A DNA stretch of 48,335 nt from positions 1 to 48,335 of the forward strand of contig JAFDJA010000010.1 in assembly GCA_019307745.1 (NCBI GenBank), given 5' to 3'. The stretch comes from Deltaproteobacteria bacterium (GTDB lineage: Bacteria > Desulfobacterota > DSM-4660 > Desulfatiglandales > HGW-15). A model generated the notes under the pieces. The model saw only the letters and a program-made list of their open reading frames with translations. It ran no database searches and was not told the DNA's origin. The translations under genes were made by a program, and so were the position numbers. Of the stretch, positions 17,469 to 26,292 are shown piece by piece (position 1 is the stretch's first letter; each line of letters begins with the position of its first letter).

Positions 17469-20400
17469 ATGATCGAAAAAATTATTGAATGGTCTATTAA
17501 TAACAAGTTTATGGTTATCCTCGCTGCCATATTTGCGATAGCAGGCGGAATTCTTGCTATACTCAATACCTCCCTGGATGCCATCCCTGATCTCTCAGAT
17601 GTCCAAGTGATTATATACACGGAATATCCTGGTCAGGCCCCTCAGGTTGTGGAAGACCAGGTCACATACCCTCTTACCACTGCAATGCTTAGTGTGCCCT
17701 ATGCAAAGGTGGTTCGTGGATATTCGTTCTTTGGCGTCTCTTTTGTCTATATAATCTTTGAGGACGGCACAGATCTCTACTGGGCAAGGTCCAGGGTGCT
17801 TGAGTACCTGAACTTTGTCTCCGGCAGACTCCCGGGCGGGGTTACTCCAGCCCTTGGTCCTGACGCGACCGGTGTTGGCTGGATCTATGAGTATGTGGTT
17901 AAGGACACAACCGGTGAGCATGACCTCCAGCAGTTGCGATCTCTGCAGGACTGGTATTTGAGGTATGAACTCACTGCTGTGCCCGGAGTAGCCGAGGTGG
18001 CAAGTATCGGAGGGTTTGTAAAGCAGTACCAGGTGGAGGTGGATCCAAACAAGCTCCTTGCCTATAATCTGTCCATTCAGGCGGTCAGGCGCGCCATACA
18101 GAGATCCAATAATGATGTGGGCGGGAAACTGGTGGAAATGGCAGAGGCCGAGTTTATGGTCAGGGGGCTTGGGTATATCCGGTCGATTGAGGACCTGGAA
18201 AACATTGCCGTTGGAGTGGATCAGATGGGCACTCCCATACTTCTCAGGAATATTGCCAATATCCATACAGGTCCTGAACTCAGAAGGGGTGTCCTTGAAT
18301 GGAACGGGGAAGGTGAGGTTGCCGGCGGTATTGTGATAATGAGGTTCGGAGAAAATGCCCTTGAAGTAATCCACAATGTCAAAGAGAGGCTCAAAGAGCT
18401 TGAAAAGGGTCTGCCGGAGGGTGTGGTCATTGAGACAGGGTACGACCGTTCCGGTCTGATTGAAAGGGGTGTCCACACACTTAAAACAAAGCTTGTGGAG
18501 GAAATGACGGTGGTGGCAATTATCTGTGTCGTCTTTCTCCTCCATTTCAGGTCCGCCTTTGTTGCAATCTTTACGCTTCCCGTAGGGATACTTATCTCTT
18601 TTATCATCATGTATCCCCTTGGCATCAACGCGAATATCATGAGCCTGGGAGGCATAGCAATCGCAATAGGAGTGATGGTGGATGCCTCTATTGTAATGGT
18701 AGAAAACGCGCATAAGCACCTGGAGAGGGACAAGGGAACCAAGACCCGTACTGAGATAATTCTGGAGGCCTCAAAAGAGGTGGGACCAGCTCTCTTCTAC
18801 AGCCTGCTTATCATAACCGTCTCCTTTATCCCGGTATTCAGCTTGCAGGAGCAGTCCGGAAGGCTTTTTAAACCTTTGGCATATACAAAGACATTTGCAA
18901 TGGGTGCCTCTGCCTTTTTAGCCGTGACCGTTATCCCTGTACTTTTGCTCTTCTTTGTGAATGAAGACCCTATAAGTTCATCTTTTACAAGAAGACAGCG
19001 GATAATGATCTGGATTGGTTCGGCACTGGGGCTTCCTGTGCTTGCAGTCATTGGAAAACTTGTTGGTCTCCCAATCCCTGATTGGGGGTTTGCGGCAGCC
19101 TTGGTTGTCTCCCTGTTTTTTGTAATCACCCTGATACCCCAGAAAATAAGGCCTGAAGCGAAAAACCCCATCAGCATGATGTTTATAAGTATCTACAAGC
19201 CCTTTATCAGGGTGGTCTTAAACTGGCGTGGAATAACTGTCATATTGGCTTTGGTCATACTTGCCGCAACTTACTATCCCGTTAAAAAACTTGGAAGTGA
19301 GTTCATGCCACCTCTTAACGAGGGGGATCTCCTGTATATGCCTACCACCCTTCCAGGCATATCCATTACAAAGGCCAGGGAGCTGTTACAGCAGACTGAT
19401 AAGATCATCCAGAGTTTTCCTGAGGTAGATACAACGCTGGGTAAGATAGGCAGGGCAGAGACATCCACTGATCCCGCCCCCCTTTCCATGATAGAAACTA
19501 CCATTATGCTCAGACCAAAAGAGGAATATGAGATGGTGCCGGTGGACCGTTTTTTTTCAGCCTGGCCGGTCTGGTTGAAGATGCCCCTCACCTGGATCTG
19601 GCCTGAAGAGAAGAAGGGTAAGCTGATCCATTCATGGAGGAAAAGAGATGTTGATCGTTTCTTTTCTCACTGGCCAGAGTGGATCAAAGGTCCCTTATCC
19701 AGTATATGGCCTGAGACCAGGTACATAACCATTGATGAGCTCGCAAATGATCTTGACAGGGCTATCCAGTTTCCCGGGCTTACAAACGCGTGGACCATGC
19801 CCATAAGGACCAGGATTGATATGTTGTCCACAGGCATCAAGACACCTGTGGGCATAAAGTTGATGGGACCTGACCTCACTGTGCTTTCTGATCTGGGTGC
19901 CAGGATAGAGGCAGTGGTAAAGGATATCCCTGGCACCCTTTCCGCCTATTCAGAACGTGTTGAAGGAGGTAATTATCTGGATTTTGATATTGACCGGGAA
20001 CAAATCGCCAGGTATGGGCTTACTGTGGCAGATGTCCAGGAGGTGATCATGACTGCCATAGGAGGAATGAATGTGACCCATACAGTGGAAGGTCTGGAGC
20101 GCTATCCTGTAAATTTGAGATATAGCAGAGAGCTTAGGGATGACATTGAACAACTCAGACGGGTGCTCGTACGGGCACCCACCGGGGCGCATGTGCCCCT
20201 GGCCCATCTGGTTGACTTCTCCGTACATAAAGGGCCTGCAGGTATAAAAAGTGAGAACTCCAGACAGACCGCGTGGATTTATGTGGATATCCGAGGCGTT
20301 GATGTGGGCACCTATGTGAAGAATGCAAAACAGGTGGTTACGGATAATATTGAAATCCCCACAGGATACTCCTTAGTCTGGTCAGGGCAGTTTGAATATA

Positions 20401-20945
20401 TGGAAAAGGCGCGCAAGACCCTTAGCGTGATCATACCCGCAACCCTGATAATGATCTTTGTATTGCTCCTGGTCCATTTTAATAATATAATCGAAGCATT
20501 AATAGTAATGATAAGCCTCCCATTTGCCCTGGTAGGAGGTATATGGCTATGCTATCTGCTGGACTATAATATCTCTGTGGCAGTGATGGTAGGGTTTATT
20601 GCCCTTGCAGGGCTGTCAGCAGAGACGGGCGTTATTATGCTTGTCTATCTTGATGAGGCATTTGAGCGCAGGAAAAGGAGTGGAGCAATGAATACCGGCC
20701 TGGACCTACATAGCGCAATCATTGAAGGCGCGGGAGATAGGGTCAGGCCGAAACTAATGACCGTGTCTACCACATTGATTGGTCTTTTGCCGATTATGCT
20801 GGGTTCAGAGACTGGGTCACAAGTGATGAAAAGAATTGCCGCCCCCATGGTCGGGGGACTGATATCATCAACAATCCTTACTCTAATTCTCATCCCAGCG
20901 ATATATGATATCTGGAAGAGGTGGGAGCTTAAGAAACAGGGCTGA
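17469..20945 (+). CDS. cusA: CusA/CzcA-family heavy-metal RND efflux pump
   Basis: The 1158-aa inner-membrane proton-driven pump has the expected RND layout of 12 helices and two large periplasmic loops. GIAIAIGVMVDASIVMVENAHK in the first half is the proton-relay region. By alignment with remembered E. coli CusA, two of the three copper-binding methionines are present (LLYMPTTLPG and RIDMLSTGIK). The third is Leu (RYGLTVADVQ, near 20017), so the substrate range may differ. The periplasmic region around residues 692-751 carries a duplicated Trp-rich segment. Extra hydrophobic sequence around residues 505-555 also exceeds the E. coli form. The ATG at 17469 is preferred over a GTG at 17457. Confidence 0.93.
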   Translation: MIEKIIEWSINNKFMVILAAIFAIAGGILAILNTSLDAIPDLSDVQVIIYTEYPGQAPQVVEDQVTYPLTTAMLSVPYAKVVRGYSFFGVSFVYIIFEDGTDLYWARSRVLEYLNFVSGRLPGGVTPALGPDATGVGWIYEYVVKDTTGEHDLQQLRSLQDWYLRYELTAVPGVAEVASIGGFVKQYQVEVDPNKLLAYNLSIQAVRRAIQRSNNDVGGKLVEMAEAEFMVRGLGYIRSIEDLENIAVGVDQMGTPILLRNIANIHTGPELRRGVLEWNGEGEVAGGIVIMRFGENALEVIHNVKERLKELEKGLPEGVVIETGYDRSGLIERGVHTLKTKLVEEMTVVAIICVVFLLHFRSAFVAIFTLPVGILISFIIMYPLGINANIMSLGGIAIAIGVMVDASIVMVENAHKHLERDKGTKTRTEIILEASKEVGPALFYSLLIITVSFIPVFSLQEQSGRLFKPLAYTKTFAMGASAFLAVTVIPVLLLFFVNEDPISSSFTRRQRIMIWIGSALGLPVLAVIGKLVGLPIPDWGFAAALVVSLFFVITLIPQKIRPEAKNPISMMFISIYKPFIRVVLNWRGITVILALVILAATYYPVKKLGSEFMPPLNEGDLLYMPTTLPGISITKARELLQQTDKIIQSFPEVDTTLGKIGRAETSTDPAPLSMIETTIMLRPKEEYEMVPVDRFFSAWPVWLKMPLTWIWPEEKKGKLIHSWRKRDVDRFFSHWPEWIKGPLSSIWPETRYITIDELANDLDRAIQFPGLTNAWTMPIRTRIDMLSTGIKTPVGIKLMGPDLTVLSDLGARIEAVVKDIPGTLSAYSERVEGGNYLDFDIDREQIARYGLTVADVQEVIMTAIGGMNVTHTVEGLERYPVNLRYSRELRDDIEQLRRVLVRAPTGAHVPLAHLVDFSVHKGPAGIKSENSRQTAWIYVDIRGVDVGTYVKNAKQVVTDNIEIPTGYSLVWSGQFEYMEKARKTLSVIIPATLIMIFVLLLVHFNNIIEALIVMISLPFALVGGIWLCYLLDYNISVAVMVGFIALAGLSAETGVIMLVYLDEAFERRKRSGAMNTGLDLHSAIIEGAGDRVRPKLMTVSTTLIGLLPIMLGSETGSQVMKRIAAPMVGGLISSTILTLILIPAIYDIWKRWELKKQG
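19542..19721 (+). repeat. Internal 36-residue repeat within cusA
   Basis: Two in-frame segments, starting at 19542 and 19650 (108 bp apart), encode the pattern VDRFFS-x-WP-x-W-x-K-x-PL-x-x-IWPE. They share about 17 of 22 residues but less at the DNA level, so the duplication is not recent. It lies in the second periplasmic loop, near the expected metal-entry region. Confidence 0.8.
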
Positions 20946-21068
20946 GGCTGGATCTTTTTTTGATTGCATACAATATCAAATAATTTGGCGTTAAGGACGT
21001 TTGGGTTTTGATTGCGTTGGATTAAAATTTAGACAATATTGAATAATACTAAACAGGAGGATCATATT

Positions 21069-21542
21069 ATGAAAAGAGTTGTATTGATTATTACCACATG
21101 TATTTTTTCCTTTATATTAAACCTTTCATCTATATCAGCCATGGAAATGCCGGGTCATGATGGGAAAGGCCATTCCATGGATCATCCGACCCGTATGGGG
21201 GAAAATATTCGGGAGAAAACCGTTAACGGGCATATGCTTGCCTATCACCTGATCGACATGGCAGCAAAGATGGAGGGCATGACAAGCATGCCTCCAATGA
21301 TGGCCACCCACCATATGATGGTATATATTATGACGCCTGATGGTAAAATGGTTAAGGATGCTAAAACTGGATTTGTAATTGAAGACCCTGATAAGAAAAA
21401 GCAACAGGTGATGGCAATGGGCATGGGAGACGGTTATGGTTCTGATATCACCCTTAAAAAGAAGGGCACTTATAAGATCGCGGTAAAGATAGTGCGCGAA
21501 GGAAAGAGTTTCATGGATGTATTTGCCTATGAAGTAAAATAG
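21069..21542 (+). CDS. Met/His-rich periplasmic protein, probable copper binder
   Basis: The 157-aa protein has a signal peptide (residues 1-24). The mature part is rich in Met and His: MEMPGHDGKGHSMDH near the start, then MEGMTSMPPMMATHHMM. The rest looks like a small beta domain (MVYIMTPDGKMV, GTYKIAVKIVREGKSFMDVFAYEV). Methionine clusters bind Cu(I)/Ag(I), and its place 124 bp after cusA suggests a periplasmic chaperone for the pump, comparable in role to CusF but not in sequence. The ATG at 21069 follows AGGAGG with ideal spacing; an in-frame codon 30 bp upstream is less likely. I do not recognise the family by name. Confidence 0.8.
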   Translation: MKRVVLIITTCIFSFILNLSSISAMEMPGHDGKGHSMDHPTRMGENIREKTVNGHMLAYHLIDMAAKMEGMTSMPPMMATHHMMVYIMTPDGKMVKDAKTGFVIEDPDKKKQQVMAMGMGDGYGSDITLKKKGTYKIAVKIVREGKSFMDVFAYEVK

Positions 21543-21559
21543 GCTAATAAGCCGTTTCC

Positions 21560-21615
21560 CAGGCAGAAGTGGCAGATAAAAGACTCCTCTCGTCTCTTAT
21601 CTGCTCCTCTGCCTG
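21560..21615 (+). repeat. Long stem-loop after the Met-rich protein gene
   Basis: An outer stem CAGGCAGA/TCTGCCTG encloses an inner, nearly perfect stem (GCAGATAA-AGAC against GTCTCTTATCTGC). A smaller GGCT/AGCC hairpin sits at 21542-21553. No T-tract follows, so it may be a processing or stabilising element that separates cus expression from the rhodanese gene, rather than a terminator. Confidence 0.5.
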
Positions 21616-21742
21616 AATTCAAAATCAAGCCCTTCCGGCCTCTCTCCTTGAATATTCCCGCTGATTCATGATATACATGAGTACTTTTCTATTAATGAGT
21701 TTTCAGATGACAGGGTTTCAGAAGATAAAAGCAGGCAGGATT

Positions 21743-22288
21743 ATGCTTCAAAATAGTATTGTTCAGGTGTTGCTTATAATTATCGCGGGTATCTTTATCG
21801 GGGTTGCTTCAAACCATATCCGCGGTAACCCCCTGCCCTGGATTGCCAAACCTGCGGTTGTGAAGCCCATACCCGGGACAGCTGTTGGCCAGGACCCCGG
21901 CCTGGTTGATCCTTCTTCTCCTGATTTTTTTCTTAAATTTGAGTCAGGCTCCACCTTTGATGCCTATTATAGCGTCTCTATTGAACAGGTATATGGAGAG
22001 ATCTTCCTGAATAAATCAGGCGTATTCATGGATGCCCGTCATGCTGAAAAATTTCAGGAGGCCCATATCAAAGGGGCAATCAACATCCCTTATAATGAGG
22101 TGTGGGAAAATATTGAGCGATTGGATGATATTGCCCCGGATGAACTTATAATTGTGTATTGTGATGGCGCAGAGTGTGAGGCCTCAAAACTACTCACTCA
22201 GGAGCTGCTTGCCCTGGGTTATACCCGGGTCTTTCTGTTTGACGGAGGATGGCTGGAGTGGATTGATGCAGGGCATCCTGTTGAATAG
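21743..22288 (+). CDS. Membrane-anchored rhodanese-like protein
   Basis: The 181-aa protein has one N-terminal membrane helix (about residues 4-22), a Pro-rich linker, and a C-terminal rhodanese domain with DARHAEKFQEAHIKGAINIP and the active-site loop YCDGAECEASK (C at the catalytic position). It should sit on the periplasmic side and move sulfane sulfur or act on thiols. The ATG at 21743 after GGCAGGA is chosen; earlier in-frame ATGs at 21668 and 21677 have no ribosome site. It is followed after 12 bp by a MauE/DoxX gene, a pairing I have seen with rhodanese genes elsewhere, so they probably act together. Confidence 0.8.
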   Translation: MLQNSIVQVLLIIIAGIFIGVASNHIRGNPLPWIAKPAVVKPIPGTAVGQDPGLVDPSSPDFFLKFESGSTFDAYYSVSIEQVYGEIFLNKSGVFMDARHAEKFQEAHIKGAINIPYNEVWENIERLDDIAPDELIIVYCDGAECEASKLLTQELLALGYTRVFLFDGGWLEWIDAGHPVE

Positions 22289-22300
22289 GAGAGCGGATAG

Positions 22301-22780
22301 ATGCAAATAAGAATTCTATTTGAGCACCCTTTTTCTCTGCTTGTTTTTCGATGGGCGGTGGGACTCATGTTTATTTATGCCAGCCTGTATAAGGTCATTG
22401 ATCCCGGTGAATTTGCCCGTTCAATCCAGAACTATAAGATAGCTCCTTATGGTCTGACAAATCTTATGGCATTGATCCTTCCATGGATTGAATTTCTGTC
22501 CGGCCTGTTTCTTATTATTGGCAAGTGCATGATTCGCGGCAGTACACTCGTGATCTCTGGATTGCTGATCATATTCATAGTTGCCATGATCAGTGCCATT
22601 GTAAGGGGTCTTGATATCGAGTGCGGGTGTTTATCCTCCGGCGGGGAAGGGTCGGATTATGAATTGTATTTCAGCCTCTTCAGAAATGTCATCTTTTTGG
22701 CAATGTGCTTTTCAATATTCAGATCCACTCTTTTCCAGAAACATCATAAAGAGGCGGCTCAAAGTCTTGTTAAAGAATAG
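22301..22780 (+). CDS. MauE/DoxX-family membrane protein
   Basis: The 159-aa protein has four predicted membrane helices and the MauE/DoxX-type features FRWAVGLMFIYASLYKVIDP and GLDIECGCLS, in which the CxC pair is characteristic. Proteins of this family support disulfide or thiol chemistry of exported proteins, and are often found beside rhodaneses. A GGAGAG ribosome site precedes the ATG. It is the last gene of the plus-strand block and converges on the DUF3047 gene with 45 bp between. Confidence 0.82.
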   Translation: MQIRILFEHPFSLLVFRWAVGLMFIYASLYKVIDPGEFARSIQNYKIAPYGLTNLMALILPWIEFLSGLFLIIGKCMIRGSTLVISGLLIIFIVAMISAIVRGLDIECGCLSSGGEGSDYELYFSLFRNVIFLAMCFSIFRSTLFQKHHKEAAQSLVKE

Positions 22781-22825
22781 CTGATCGGGTCTGACGGAAG
22801 AGGTCTTTGAGGTCTGTCTCGTGAA

Positions 22826-23602
22826 TTACTGCTCCTGGGGTGGTCCTGAACTGAAAATAATATCACCATACCAGGCTGTCACAGATTCTCCAGTGTTGTC
22901 TGAATCTGACATGATTGCTATGCTGGATATGGCATGGGCTGTCCCTTTAAACGACCGGCTATAGTCCTCCAGGATGTCACGCCTCTCAGTTACCCATTCA
23001 TTGGTATCAGAAACTGCGCTCTGGACCGCGAACATCATTACTGTGTCCGTGTACGCGTTCGGAATAACTTTCTCTTCAGATGCCCTGCTCCCCCAGATGT
23101 AGCAGATAGATTCTCCCGGAGGATACTCCCCATAGAGTATTCTTGCCGCGGCATATCTGGCCCGTTTCATAAAGGACTGTCCTGAAGGGTTATACTCAAA
23201 GTTGATATACAGCCTGGCTGCACAGTCATCACCATCCTTTTTTGTGATATCACCTTTTTCAAGGATGTTGGAAACCTTCCATCTCCACTCCACAACTGGG
23301 AATTTTTCGGGATCAATACTGACCTTTTTTATTAGACCGGATGCTGACGCCCTGCTTTCCGCCCTCAGTACGGTATTATCATCTTGCTCCACAATCCGGT
23401 AATCCGTGTGTCTAGCAATATTTTTAAAGAAATATGCTTCCCAGCCTGAAGGGATGGTCGTTCCAGATGTCTCAGAAGAGAAATTTCCGGCTTTTAAAAG
23501 GTTTTGAGATTCCGCAGCCATGATTGGGGGAAATAGACAAATGAGGAGAATCAGAAAGTGGGTGCATACAACAAACCAGAATGGACTGCATGTCTTTTTC
23601 AT
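22826..23602 (-). CDS. DUF3047 exported protein
   Basis: The 258-aa protein has a signal peptide (residues about 8-29). The mature part has the DUF3047 features VEWRWKVSN, GDDCAARLYINFEY, SICYIWGS and a C-terminal SIAIMSDSDNTGESVTAWYGDI. The family is common in proteobacteria and is expected to be a periplasmic beta-sandwich; no function is established. An AAGGATCC ribosome site precedes the ATG. It stands alone, convergent with the MauE-like gene. Confidence 0.85.
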   Translation of the reverse strand: MKKTCSPFWFVVCTHFLILLICLFPPIMAAESQNLLKAGNFSSETSGTTIPSGWEAYFFKNIARHTDYRIVEQDDNTVLRAESRASASGLIKKVSIDPEKFPVVEWRWKVSNILEKGDITKKDGDDCAARLYINFEYNPSGQSFMKRARYAAARILYGEYPPGESICYIWGSRASEEKVIPNAYTDTVMMFAVQSAVSDTNEWVTERRDILEDYSRSFKGTAHAISSIAIMSDSDNTGESVTAWYGDIIFSSGPPQEQ

Positions 23603-24278
23603 ACGGGATCCTTTTTTGTTGTTTGGTTATCATCTAAACAGGATCACTTCAATAATTCATATATAGTCTATATAGTCAAGAGTATAGCTGTGTTACTGTA
23701 AAAGTCTTCCATATTTTTCTATGCGCCACTTTTAATCAGGTATCAGGGGGATATTTTTTATCAATCAAAGGTATCAGGCAGATATAGGCCATCCATATCA
23801 TCTCCTTTGTCATTTTAAAAAATTGATTAGATTCGAATCAGGGAAAGAAGATCTGGCAGGACCTGTTCTTGCGAATAACCGGAATGGGCCTCAGTATATG
23901 TACCTGATGCGGGACAGGGACCAGGAAGCCCAAAAGTGTCCTGGCCCGACAAACATGATCTCTCCCCTGAGTTTTTGAGTGAATATTGCAAGTGAATTAG
24001 AAAAACAATTTTTGAAATACCCGCAAAGTTAAATGGATAAATATGTCTTTTCACCCATAAATATTTATGTTAAAAAAGGACACATAAATTTAAGCTTGTT
24101 AAATATGCACAGGTATCGTGAAATTTTTAGATTTTCTCCATATTTAAGGTCTGTTGGTAATTATCAAGCATAAACCGGACTGTATATAATACCAATAGTA
24201 GCAGGAAGAATAATTTTCATTAGATTTTTTTATTTATTCAGCACTGATGTTAACCATTTTTAAAAGGGAGGATGTCTC
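23603..24278. other. 676-bp non-coding region
   Basis: No convincing gene is visible. A short plus-strand open stretch around 23820-23970 has coding-like composition but no start or recognisable domain, and could be an old gene remnant. The remainder is AT-rich and contains the upstream region of the arylsulfotransferase-like gene at 24279, with a GGGAGG ribosome site but no clear promoter. Confidence 0.5.
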
Positions 24279-25802
24279 ATGCTTAAAAATTTATCAGCTG
24301 TATTTGTGTTAGGATTTTCTCTTGTAGTTATTTTCAGCCACGTCCAGGCCTATGAGGCGATGCAAGGGCCATCGGAGCTGATTTATTGGGATAAGGAGAA
24401 TGCTTCCCCCGGGTATACCATTTTTGGCTCCGGATATATGATCGACTTGGAGGGGAATTTTATCAACAAGTGGCCAGCTTTAGGTGAGCTGCTGGATAAC
24501 GGTAACTTGATGGCGCGCGGGGGAGGGGGAAGAGAGTATGACTGGGACGGGAACATTGTCTGGCAGCATGACGAAACCCGAGAGAACTACCACCCCCATC
24601 ATGATCTGGTAAGAGTTTTCAATCCTAAACTCAATGCCTATACCACAATGTACATAGCGAACAAGGATTTGACCCACGAACAGGTAATTGCCGCAGGAGC
24701 TGAGCCCACCTGGGGCAGAGGAGGAACCTATGACGGCTCACAGATGGATGCAGTCGTTGAAGTAGATATGAATGGTAATGTTGTCTGGGAATGGTGGTTC
24801 TTTGATCATCTTGTGCAGGACAAGTTTTCCGATAAGGAAAATTATGTGGGCAGAGGGAAAAAGATATCCGATTACTCTAAAAAACTTGATATCAATTGGG
24901 GCGGGAGGGTCCAGAGAGACTGGCTGCACATCAACTCTATGGATTATAATACAGAGTTGGATCAGGTTGCTGTTAACTCCGTGCATGGTGAATTCTATAT
25001 TATCGATCATGGAGCCACCTTCATTCCAGGAGACCCTGAAGGCAGCATAAGGCTAGCCGCCAGTGATAAAGGTGATTTTATTTATCGATGGGGTGACCCG
25101 GCCAGATACGGTCAGGGTGACAAACCTTCTTTTGGGAGAGATTGGACAAGTATTTCCACTGGCCACAGGCAAATGGGATGTTGTCACGATATTCAATGGA
25201 TCAAATCAGGGCTCCCCGGAGCAGGGAATCTTTTGGTTTTCGATAACGGCGATCGGCTTTACCAATCGTTACAACAGTCTGGAGCCATAGAGATAAATCC
25301 GTATCTTGATGCTAATGGGAATGATACCGGCAAATATGTAAATCCACCTGATGCAGGGTATCATAATTCAGAACGGACTGTTAAAAAGCAGCGTTCAAGA
25401 AAAATCTCCAATCATGTGATATGGAGATATTATCCCAAAATGTCCTCAGGTTTTATAAGCGACCACGGCTCAGGCTGTCGCCGTATGGACAATGGGAATA
25501 CCTTGCTGTGTGGAAGTTCAGAGGGCCATCTTCTGGAGGTGACACCCGAGGGAAAGAGGGTGTGGGAGTATATTAACCCTGTGAGCGCGAACGGTATTAA
25601 AACAGTCATAACAGAGGCCGATTACGATAAGCACGGTTCTTTCAGGGCCTATCGCTATGGGCCCGACCATCCTGGCCTGAAAGGCAAGGATTTGAAACCA
25701 AAGGGTACGATTACAGAGTTGGCAGCCCAAGGAAAAATTAAACCGCCAAGACCGAGACAAAAAAGTGGAGAAAAAAGAGGGAAAAAAGGAGGAAAAAAAT
25801 AA
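24279..25802 (+). CDS. Arylsulfotransferase-like exported beta-propeller protein (paralogue 1)
   Basis: The 507-aa protein has a signal peptide (cleavage near VQAYE). The rest resembles the arylsulfotransferase (ASST) family: repeated blades with IVWQHDETR, HPHHDL, VVWEWWFFDHLVQD, WLHINSMDYN, DFIYRWGDPARYG and MDNGNTLLCGSSEGHL. Bacterial ASSTs transfer sulfate between phenolic compounds in the periplasm, using catalytic histidines. Conserved His residues are visible here, but the activity is inferred. It ends in a strongly basic tail (RPRQKSGEKRGKKGGKK) encoded by a purine-only tract, which could bind polyanions or reflect slippage. A paralogue lies at 41951. Confidence 0.78.
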   Translation: MLKNLSAVFVLGFSLVVIFSHVQAYEAMQGPSELIYWDKENASPGYTIFGSGYMIDLEGNFINKWPALGELLDNGNLMARGGGGREYDWDGNIVWQHDETRENYHPHHDLVRVFNPKLNAYTTMYIANKDLTHEQVIAAGAEPTWGRGGTYDGSQMDAVVEVDMNGNVVWEWWFFDHLVQDKFSDKENYVGRGKKISDYSKKLDINWGGRVQRDWLHINSMDYNTELDQVAVNSVHGEFYIIDHGATFIPGDPEGSIRLAASDKGDFIYRWGDPARYGQGDKPSFGRDWTSISTGHRQMGCCHDIQWIKSGLPGAGNLLVFDNGDRLYQSLQQSGAIEINPYLDANGNDTGKYVNPPDAGYHNSERTVKKQRSRKISNHVIWRYYPKMSSGFISDHGSGCRRMDNGNTLLCGSSEGHLLEVTPEGKRVWEYINPVSANGIKTVITEADYDKHGSFRAYRYGPDHPGLKGKDLKPKGTITELAAQGKIKPPRPRQKSGEKRGKKGGKK

Positions 25803-25812
25803 ACAGATGAGT

Positions 25813-25849
25813 ATGGTCGACTTTGATTGTCAGTGTAAAAGTCGACCAT
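25813..25849. repeat. Perfect 12-bp inverted repeat
   Basis: ATGGTCGACTTT and AAAGTCGACCAT flank a 13-base loop, 10 bp past the end of the ASST-like gene. It would fold stably in RNA. There is no T-tract, so it is not a typical intrinsic terminator; it may be a mobile palindrome or a 3'-end stabiliser. Confidence 0.65.
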
Positions 25850-25869
25850 GTGGAGCGGGTTCCCGAGTG

Positions 25870-25926
25870 AATGATTTTGATCCTCACCATACTATATTGG
25901 CAATATGGCTGAGGGTCAAAATCATT
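25870..25926. repeat. Long inverted repeat with 17-bp arms
   Basis: AATGATTTTGATCCTCA and TGAGGGTCAAAATCATT pair with a single T/C difference (a G-U pair in RNA) around a 23-base spacer that contains ATATTG-G-CAATAT. The element follows the 12-bp palindrome by 20 bp. Together they look like a small non-coding palindromic module rather than gene regulation. Confidence 0.65.
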
Positions 25927-26019
25927 TCAACCCCCGCTGTGAGCGTGAGCGGGACAAACGGAGCAGATTTCAGGCAGTAATTGGGATGCAACTCTGTTCC
26001 GTTCCAGTTTATCTATTTT

Positions 26020-26292
26020 CTATTTTGGGCAGGGTAAATATAAAATTACTGCCCCGTCCAGGCTTGCTCTTAATTCATATCTGGCTATTATTTTTTCAAG
26101 AAACTCTCTGGACAGGATCAGACCCAGTCCTGTGCCCTTTTCTTCTGCGGTTCCAACAGCTTCATGCCTGCAGCTTATTTCAAACAGTTTTTCAAGATGT
26201 TCCTGTTCTATACCTATTCTGTTACCAGGAACAGAGACCTCTTCATAATCCATATTTGATTCAAAGAAATGTTCCCATCTTTCCATTTTCAT
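26020..26292 (-). pseudogene. Remnant of a histidine kinase ATPase domain
   Basis: The 90-residue frame reads GNRIGIEQEHLEKLFEIS and then EEKGTGLGLILSREFLEK, matching the G1-box region and the G2 box of HATPase_c domains of sensor kinases. The end is LDGAVILYLP. The N box, dimerisation domain and sensor are absent, the G1 DxGxG motif is degraded to PGNRIG, and the usual GG-x-I-x-V-x-S after the G2 box is altered. It is therefore most likely the decayed C-terminus of a lost kinase gene. No intact kinase lies nearby. Confidence 0.7.

Noticed and set aside
17595-18719. Long minus-strand open frame of 374 codons opposite cusA
   Set aside because: It lies wholly within a well-conserved pump gene; codon structure on the plus strand explains it as a shadow frame.
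23830-23839. GATTCGAATC, which resembles a tRNA T-loop core
   Set aside because: No matching acceptor, anticodon or D stems could be placed around it, so it is not a tRNA or an obvious attachment site.
23827-24054. Minus-strand open frame of 75 codons, and an overlapping plus-strand coding-like stretch
   Set aside because: Neither has a credible start or a recognisable motif; the overlapping frames contradict each other.
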